NCBI GenBank assembly: GCA_004556975.1
Contig: SFFD01000009.1
Coordinates: forward strand, 1-37,917
Direction: 5' to 3'
DNA length: 37,917 nt
Origin: Oscillospiraceae bacterium
Lineage (GTDB): Bacteria; Bacillota; Clostridia; Oscillospirales; Ruminococcaceae
The notes beneath the pieces are model-generated. The model had not been told where the DNA came from, ran no database searches, and saw only the letters and a list, made by a program, of their open reading frames with translations. Shown piece by piece: positions 33,141 through 37,917 of this stretch (positions within the stretch are counted from its first letter, which is position 1; each line of letters starts with the position of its first letter). Position numbers and translations under genes: made by a program.

Positions 33141-34745
33141 ATGAAAAAATTTCTTGCACTGCTTCTCGCCCTCGTAATGGTACTTTCTTTTGCTGCCTGC
33201 AACAACACCGAAGAGCCTGAAGACTCTCAGTCCGAGCAGCCCAGTGAATCCGAAAGCCAGTCCGAGGTTGAGGAGCCATTCGTAGCCGTACACGCAGAGC
33301 GCGACGACTGGGCAGACGATGTTAAAGCCGCTATCAACGCCCTTGTTGATACCTATGGCAAAGCATCCGCTACCTATGCCGATCCCTACGTTGTATTCGA
33401 CTTCGATAACACCTGCTCTATCTTCGACGTTGAAGAGCAGCTTGCTATTCACCAGCTCAACACCATGACTTTCGCTATTGCTCCGGAAGAGCTCACCGCT
33501 GTTCTGGAAGAAGGTCTTGGCGATCTTGAGGAAGTCCGTGACGACGCTAAAGCATACAGCGTAAAAAAAGAAGCTGTAAGCTACAGTGCTGTTGTTGAAG
33601 ACATCGTTAAAGCATACACCTACCTTTGGGAAACCTATGGTCCTTTCACCGCTGCCGGCCTTGACGAAGCAAAACAGGCTGAAGTTCAGGCTGATCCTCA
33701 GTGGCTTGAGTTTGCAACCAAGATGCGCGTTATGTATAGCTTCGTAGGCGATGCAGAATCCGCTGACGTTGCATATCCTTGGATCCTTTATTGGTTCACC
33801 AACATGACCGAGCAGGAAGTTTATGACCTTGCTTATGCTTCCCACACCAAATATAATGCAGTAGAATCCAGAGAAGACACCTGGACCTCTCCTGAAATCG
33901 AGTCCAAAGCCGGCCAGATGACCGTTACTTACTACATGGGCACCACCGTTTCCGAAAACGTCAAAGAGCTTTGGAAAGTTCTCGACGAAAACGGCATTGA
34001 TGTTTGGGTATGCTCCGCTTCTGCAACCGATCCTATCCGTGCTGCAATCGACGCTTGGGATCTTCATCAGTACTGCACCGGTATGCTCGCTATGACCAAT
34101 GTTGTCGGCGAAGACGGCAAATACGAGCATCACTATGATTATGAGAACGGCTGCGGCTGGCTTGCAAACGAAGACGGCACTTGGACCAGAGACACCCTCC
34201 CCACCAAAGCACAGACCCAGGGTGTTGGCAAGACCACTGCTATCGTCAACGCAATCCTTCCTAAGTACAACAACCATGGTCCTGTTGCAGGCTTCATGGA
34301 TTCCACCGGTGACTTCAACTTCTGCACCGAGTTCGAGACCCTCAGACTCGTTATCTGCTTCAACAGAGCAAACCGTAAGCTCAAAGACGGCGGCGGCCTT
34401 ATCGCTGCTATGTCCAAGTACGAGAGAGACGTTCTCGGTTATGACTTTGCTAAAGCCGATGCAGCAGGTGACACCCTCTATGTCCTCCAGGGACGTGAAG
34501 AGAACGGTCTCCGCGGCATGCGCAACAGCAATGCTACCATGAGACTTGGCGCCACCGAAGAGAAGCTCTTTGCTGATCAGGAGTCCTTCGACGCCATCAT
34601 CAAATATTGGACTGACAACAACATGTCCGTTAAAGATGCTCTTGATACTTTCGCAATCAAGACTGCTGCTGATGCAGAGGGCAACCTCATCGGCTTCCAG
34701 TATGGCTGTGTCAAGACCTATGACGGTTATCACTATCACGCCTAA
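33141..34745 (+). CDS. Extracellular HAD-superfamily phosphatase lipoprotein
   Basis: The protein is 534 aa. A signal peptide ends in lipobox FAAC (Cys20), followed by a Ser/Glu-rich linker (21-45). The HAD catalytic set is complete: motif I DFDNT (87-91), motif II VCSAS (290-294), motif III Lys364 in GVGKTT, and motif IV MDSTGD with Asp387 and Asp391. A large helical cap lies between motifs I and II. Relatives include phosphorylcholine phosphatase-like enzymes, but the substrate is unknown. Codons differ from the neighbours (many C-ending, few rare), suggesting very high expression. GGAG precedes the ATG. It stands alone with its own promoter and terminator. Confidence 0.92.
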   Translation: MKKFLALLLALVMVLSFAACNNTEEPEDSQSEQPSESESQSEVEEPFVAVHAERDDWADDVKAAINALVDTYGKASATYADPYVVFDFDNTCSIFDVEEQLAIHQLNTMTFAIAPEELTAVLEEGLGDLEEVRDDAKAYSVKKEAVSYSAVVEDIVKAYTYLWETYGPFTAAGLDEAKQAEVQADPQWLEFATKMRVMYSFVGDAESADVAYPWILYWFTNMTEQEVYDLAYASHTKYNAVESREDTWTSPEIESKAGQMTVTYYMGTTVSENVKELWKVLDENGIDVWVCSASATDPIRAAIDAWDLHQYCTGMLAMTNVVGEDGKYEHHYDYENGCGWLANEDGTWTRDTLPTKAQTQGVGKTTAIVNAILPKYNNHGPVAGFMDSTGDFNFCTEFETLRLVICFNRANRKLKDGGGLIAAMSKYERDVLGYDFAKADAAGDTLYVLQGREENGLRGMRNSNATMRLGATEEKLFADQESFDAIIKYWTDNNMSVKDALDTFAIKTAADAEGNLIGFQYGCVKTYDGYHYHA

Positions 34746-34781
34746 TCTTTAAAGATTACATAGTTTGATTTGATAATCAAA

Positions 34782-34810
34782 AGGGCGCCGGTTTTACCGG
34801 CGTCCTTTTT
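34782..34810 (+). terminator. Terminator of the HAD lipoprotein gene
   Basis: A 10-bp stem with one G-T pair (AGGGCGCCGG with CCGGCGTCCT, 5-nt loop) is followed by a T run. Confidence 0.9.
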
Positions 34811-34876
34811 TATATGTTAATACCGGCTTTTCGGCTTTGGTTATCAAAAATCAGTCCCATATATGCCGATTTTATT

Positions 34877-34891
34877 CTGTGATTGTCACAG
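34877..34891. repeat. Perfect inverted repeat CTGTGA-TTG-TCACAG
   Basis: This 15-bp symmetric site lies between two terminators in a convergent gap where no promoter is needed. The half-sites look CRP-like, but the spacer is too short for CRP. Its role is unknown. Confidence 0.3.
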
Positions 34892-34963
34892 GTTTATGCA
34901 TATGGTTTTAGCCGGGCTTCCTTAATCGCCTTTTTTAAAACCGCTGCTTTTAATCCGAAACAT

Positions 34964-34977
34964 TATAACCGGTTATA
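34964..34977. repeat. Perfect 14-bp palindrome
   Basis: TATAACCGGTTATA is a fully self-complementary site in the same gap, about 75 bp from the other symmetric site. No neighbouring promoter explains it. Confidence 0.3.
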
Positions 34978-34988
34978 CAGCAAAAAAA

Positions 34989-35019
34989 ACAGGAGCTTTT
35001 CTTTGCGGAAAGCTCCTGT
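34989..35019 (-). terminator. Terminator of the DUF6935-type gene
   Basis: The arms ACAGGAGCTTTT and AAAGCTCCTGT flank an 8-nt loop, with runs of T on both strands. It lies 19 bp after the stop. Confidence 0.9.
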
Positions 35020-35037
35020 TTTTTTATTATTCAAATA

Positions 35038-35619
35038 TTATGCCCAAGGGTTCTCTGCCTTTGGAATACGAACACCCGTCAGCAGGTACTGTTCCCAAAG
35101 AAACCATTTGCCGTCGCTGCCTCTTTGCCTGAGTTTTATCGGGCGCGGAGAATCCGCGCCGCCGCATGGTATAAACAGTTTCATATAGCCCTGTTCTTCG
35201 CCGGAGGTATGGTTACTGGCGATTTCAATCACATAGGGCTTATTCGGAGTATAGCTGTTTTCCGGGGTCGCTCCCACGAAATAAGTGAACGGAAGATAGG
35301 TCTTTCCGTCGCGGAAACGGTCGTTGAGAAATGAAATATCCTGGCCTGTAAGAGGGCGCGGTCCGCGAAGCCAATTAAGCATTTCCGTCCCCACTTCTTT
35401 ATCCGCCGCATAGGCACAAAGGGCGCATACGGTAAGCGCGGCGGTCTTGAAGGGCGTGTCAAGGCTTGCTTCCGGCAGAGCCTGCATCTCCGCAAGACTT
35501 TCGGGAAGCGCGGAAAATGTAAAGCGCTCTGTTTTGCTTCCGATGGATTGTACTGCTCCGGAAACAGCGGTGTTTACTGCCTGCTGCGCCGTGCTTTTAA
35601 GCTTATCAAAGATGCTCAT
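35038..35619 (-). CDS. DUF6935-like cytoplasmic protein
   Basis: This 193-aa protein has no signal peptide. The start MSIFDKLKSTAQQAVNTAVS is an amphipathic helix, followed by a conserved block FSALPESLAEMQALPEASLD, TPFKTAALTVCALCAYA and RDGKTYLPFTYFVGATPENS. I recognise it as a family of unknown function, probably DUF6935. It sits 23 bp after the TPM-domain gene, in one orientation with it and the zinc-ribbon gene, so a shared transcript is likely. The Ala-rich start may bind membranes, but this is only inferred. Confidence 0.75.
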   Translation of the reverse strand: MSIFDKLKSTAQQAVNTAVSGAVQSIGSKTERFTFSALPESLAEMQALPEASLDTPFKTAALTVCALCAYAADKEVGTEMLNWLRGPRPLTGQDISFLNDRFRDGKTYLPFTYFVGATPENSYTPNKPYVIEIASNHTSGEEQGYMKLFIPCGGADSPRPIKLRQRGSDGKWFLWEQYLLTGVRIPKAENPWA

Positions 35620-35642
35620 AATGATGTCCTTTCCTATAAGAA

Positions 35643-36464
35643 TTATTTTTCTTCTGTATTGTTTTTAGGTTTTTCTGTACGCTCAACATTGCGATAGAGG
35701 AAAACATCCCGGCTTTCGGTAACACTAAAGCTTCCGCTCTTTGTATAGTCGCTTGCCGCTGCCTGCATATGTACTGTTTTCATGGAGGCTTTCATGGAAC
35801 CCACAACTATAAAAGCAACAAGAATTCCCACGCCGAAGCTAATGGGAAGCCACATTATTGAAAGCGGCTTTTTCTTTCCCGAATTTTCCTGCTCTGCAGG
35901 TACTGCACCGGGTTTTGCTGTTTTGGCTTCCGCCTGTTCGTTTGTAATCGGCTGCTGTGCTTCTACGGATAAGGTCGGATAACCCTTTGTGATATATCCG
36001 TCACAGAGTTCGGCAAAGTTCATAAAGGCGTAGTAATACCGGCCTGCGGCAATGTCGTCTTTAACCTGTTCGCCGATATTATTTATTCTATCCGCATTAA
36101 AAAGCTTTGTGCCTTTGCCGCAGGTATATATGTACCATTCACCGCTCTCGCCGTTTACAAAAAGAAAAATGCCGTCCTTGTCATCGCCGTAGCCGTACTG
36201 ATATTCGCTGTACATATCGGCGGCATATCGGTCTATGGTTTCGTTGCCGATGCCGCTTTCCAGCGCACAGGTCACATCAAAGCTCTGGCGGTTTGCAATT
36301 TCGTCAAGAAAGCTGCATAGATTTTCCCATTCATCATAGGTCATTCCGTCCAAATAGTCGCTTGCCCGGTAATACTTATCGACAAAGCCTTCCTTTGCAA
36401 ACGACGGAACAGCCGCCGCAATGCAAAGGATTATTGCTAACAGAATTGCTGCTGTTTTTTTCAT
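35643..36464 (-). CDS. TPM-domain membrane protein
   Basis: The protein is 273 aa from the ATG at 36464, behind AAAGGAGGGCGGAG. A frame open further upstream overlaps the previous gene and is rejected. Residues 1-24 are a signal peptide. About residues 28-165 fit a TPM domain (YLDGMTYDEWENLCSFLDEI; GYGDDKDGIFLFVNGESGEW). A Gln/Ala/Lys linker follows, then a membrane helix (about 207-228) and a 45-residue cytoplasmic tail. TPM domains occur in photosystem II repair factors and in bacterial membrane proteins of poorly known role. It follows the zinc-ribbon gene by 14 bp. Confidence 0.82.
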   Translation of the reverse strand: MKKTAAILLAIILCIAAAVPSFAKEGFVDKYYRASDYLDGMTYDEWENLCSFLDEIANRQSFDVTCALESGIGNETIDRYAADMYSEYQYGYGDDKDGIFLFVNGESGEWYIYTCGKGTKLFNADRINNIGEQVKDDIAAGRYYYAFMNFAELCDGYITKGYPTLSVEAQQPITNEQAEAKTAKPGAVPAEQENSGKKKPLSIMWLPISFGVGILVAFIVVGSMKASMKTVHMQAAASDYTKSGSFSVTESRDVFLYRNVERTEKPKNNTEEK

Positions 36465-36478
36465 TGCTCCGCCCTCCT

Positions 36479-37573
36479 TTAGAGTATTCCCGTCAGATGA
36501 AGTATCCACGCAAGGGCGTAAAGCCCTGCGCCGATACCTGCCGCAAGAGCAATGAACCATTTCATTGCCGCAGACTTGTCTATAGGAAGGTCTCCTACAA
36601 ATTTGCCTGTCTGACCGTTCATTGCAAAGGTATATTTGTTGCCGTTCCATGTGGTATTGAGCAGCCAAACCGGGTAAAGAGCGTATTTTGCATTGCCGTT
36701 ACTAAACTGAATGCTGCTGCTTTCCTGCGAAACCGTGTTATACCCCTTAACAGTATCAGCAAAGGCGCGTTTCGTGGATTCCTTTACTCGCGCGTTGGCG
36801 CGTTCCATGCTTTCTTCTGCTCCGACATCATATTTGTCCGCAAGATAACCAGCAAGATATGCCGTTTTGAAGTCAACGGCATCGGAAAAATTATATGGCT
36901 CGATGGATTCCATAAGGTCATTTGCCATTTTTGAGGAACCGTCCACCGGAACATGTTCAAAGCTGATTTTTCCTTCGCGGCTTATTGCAAAATGACTTGT
37001 TTCTTTATAATCGTAGTCATCGTCGCTCCATGTTCTTACCTTGGTGGCGCTGTAACGCATCCGGGCATAAACATCGGTATCAAAAAGCCAAAAAGGAACA
37101 TACACTCCCTTGATTTCGTCAATGTGGTTCTGGCTTTTAAACACCTTTGGAAGAAGTCGCTTTCCGGAAAGGTGGCGCATAAGCCCCTCTTTTGCAGCAT
37201 TTTTATCAAGCTTAAACGGGATTATCAAATCCGGCTTAAGAGAGCCGGAAAAATTGCCCATCATAACGACCCTGTTTCCGCAAAAAGGGCATGTGGTTGC
37301 CGCCGTATTGGCGTCGCCCACAATTTCGCCGCCGCAGGATTTGCATATGTATGTGCGAAGTCCGTCCGCCTCACCGTTTTCCCACTCACTGCCTGCGGCG
37401 CTCTCCCACTCCATGCTGTCGGATTTTTCTTCTCTAAGAGCCTCGTCATACCCTTCCAGAGCTTCAATATCAAATTCGGTGTCACAGAACGGGCACTTCA
37501 TTTTCTGAATGGAGCTGTCGAAGGCAAGAGCTCCGCCGCAGCAAGGGCATTTATACTCCTGCAATGCTTGCAT
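36479..37573 (-). CDS. TFIIB-type zinc-ribbon membrane-anchored protein
   Basis: This 364-aa protein has two zinc ribbons: residues 8-30 (CPCCGGALAF and CPFCD) and about 77-98 (CKSCGGEIV and CPFCGNRV). A large beta-rich domain follows (LIIPFKLDKNAAKEGL; YVPFWLFDTDVYARM), and the C-terminus is a membrane helix (about residues 340-360). This architecture is frequent in Firmicutes, annotated only as zinc-ribbon protein. AAGGAGGAG precedes the ATG. It heads the TPM and DUF6935-type genes and lies behind another zinc-ribbon protein. Confidence 0.85.
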   Translation of the reverse strand: MQALQEYKCPCCGGALAFDSSIQKMKCPFCDTEFDIEALEGYDEALREEKSDSMEWESAAGSEWENGEADGLRTYICKSCGGEIVGDANTAATTCPFCGNRVVMMGNFSGSLKPDLIIPFKLDKNAAKEGLMRHLSGKRLLPKVFKSQNHIDEIKGVYVPFWLFDTDVYARMRYSATKVRTWSDDDYDYKETSHFAISREGKISFEHVPVDGSSKMANDLMESIEPYNFSDAVDFKTAYLAGYLADKYDVGAEESMERANARVKESTKRAFADTVKGYNTVSQESSSIQFSNGNAKYALYPVWLLNTTWNGNKYTFAMNGQTGKFVGDLPIDKSAAMKWFIALAAGIGAGLYALAWILHLTGIL

Positions 37574-37622
37574 GTGTACTCCTCCTTATATTATCCGCTG
37601 TATTTTCGGCAAGGCGGTAAAA

Positions 37623-37727
37623 TCAGAATTTTGCTTTTTCGCCGGGTTTTTCTTTTGCGGCTGCGGCTTTGCCGCTTTCATCGATGTTTTCGGCTTTACG
37701 GTTCTGATTTTCCTTTTTAGAAAACAT
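37623..37727 (-). CDS. Possible 34-aa lysine-rich peptide
   Basis: An ATG at 37727 opens a 34-codon frame (MFSKKENQNRKAEN then an Ala/Lys-rich tail). It fills the gap between two zinc-ribbon genes. There is no good ribosome site, and the frame stays open 16 codons further upstream without a start, so it may be a decayed remnant. Weakly supported. Confidence 0.25.
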   Translation of the reverse strand: MFSKKENQNRKAENIDESGKAAAAKEKPGEKAKF

Positions 37728-37820
37728 TATGCCGAAAAAAGCCCGTTTATCGTCTTTTGAATCGGCAAAATCCTAATGTAAGCGAAAGAATTGCCGCAGT
37801 AACTGCCGCTTTTAATCCTC

Positions 37821-37917
37821 TTATTTAATATCGCCGTCGTTAAAAGGGTCGCCGCACTGGGGACAGAATTTGGGCGGATTTTTGGGGTCTTCGGGTTCCC
37901 AGCCGCATTTGTCGCAC
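37821..37917 (-). CDS. C-terminal zinc ribbon of a protein running off the window
   Basis: Only the last 31 codons are visible, with the frame open to the window edge. They encode CDKCGW and CPQCG, a four-cysteine zinc ribbon, then an acidic end DGDIK. Such tails close SPFH (band 7) proteins that accompany TPM and zinc-ribbon genes in Firmicutes, but the body is not visible, so the family is uncertain. Confidence 0.65.
   Translation of the reverse strand, partial: CDKCGWEPEDPKNPPKFCPQCGDPFNDGDIK

Noticed and set aside
33015..34739. 574-codon minus-strand frame over the HAD gene
   Set aside because: The plus-strand product has a signal peptide and all HAD motifs; the minus frame has none.
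34883..35188. 101-codon plus-strand frame
   Set aside because: It crosses a terminator and overlaps the DUF6935-type gene antisense; no ribosome site.

Overview
The window looks like chromosome of a Gram-positive anaerobe of the class Clostridia, probably near Ruminococcaceae/Oscillospiraceae. The reasons are: moderate G+C; strong GGAGG ribosome binding sites; near-consensus sigma-A promoters (TTGACA, 17 bp, TATAAT); an L27 protein with the N-terminal extension removed by Prp; a Clostridia-type MsmK/UgpC ATPase; several lipoproteins; and cohesin/dockerin-type modules. No mobile element, CRISPR array, tRNA or rRNA was seen.

Layout. 1-4400 (minus strand) is a cobalamin-riboswitch locus: promoter, riboswitch, a 24-bp attenuator hairpin, then a secreted protein joining a DUF4430 (transcobalamin-like) region to a C-terminal dockerin, then a very large secreted protein with a cohesin-like N-terminus that runs off the window edge. 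4500-16830 (minus) is the core transcription/translation block rpoB-rpoC and rpsL-rpsG-fusA-tuf, each part with its own promoter. 17390-18260 is yebC on the plus strand. 18270-21360 (minus) holds a small lipoprotein and the rplU-prp-rpmA-obgE cluster. 21500-25750 mixes an orphan soluble histidine-kinase-like protein, gap (GAPDH), a 59-aa ribbon-helix-helix protein, an MsmK/UgpC-type ABC ATPase and an alkyltransferase-like protein with no cysteine.

25880-30052 (minus) is a second cobalamin-riboswitch operon: promoter, riboswitch, terminator hairpin, a DUF4430 lipoprotein, EcfT, a fused double ECF ATPase and an S component. It is most simply read as an ECF vitamin B12 importer with a surface lipoprotein receptor. 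30084-31143 encodes a DUF2752 protein and a zinc-ribbon/CD225 membrane protein. 31245-34810 (plus) encodes an oligopeptide-binding lipoprotein without permease genes and a highly expressed-looking HAD-phosphatase lipoprotein. 35038-37917 (minus) is a cluster of a DUF6935-type protein, a TPM-domain membrane protein, a zinc-ribbon membrane protein and the tail of another zinc-ribbon protein.

The most interesting reading joins the two riboswitch loci, which lie about 25 kb apart. Both carry DUF4430 modules and both appear to be switched off by cobalamin through transcription termination. One makes a secreted dockerin-tagged DUF4430 protein next to a cohesin-like scaffold. The other makes the membrane importer and its lipoprotein. 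This suggests a cellulosome-style, non-covalent surface assembly for capturing corrinoids and passing them to an ECF transporter. The riboswitches, the dockerin and the ECF genes are seen directly. The cohesin call, the cohesin-dockerin pairing and the cobalamin ligand are inference.
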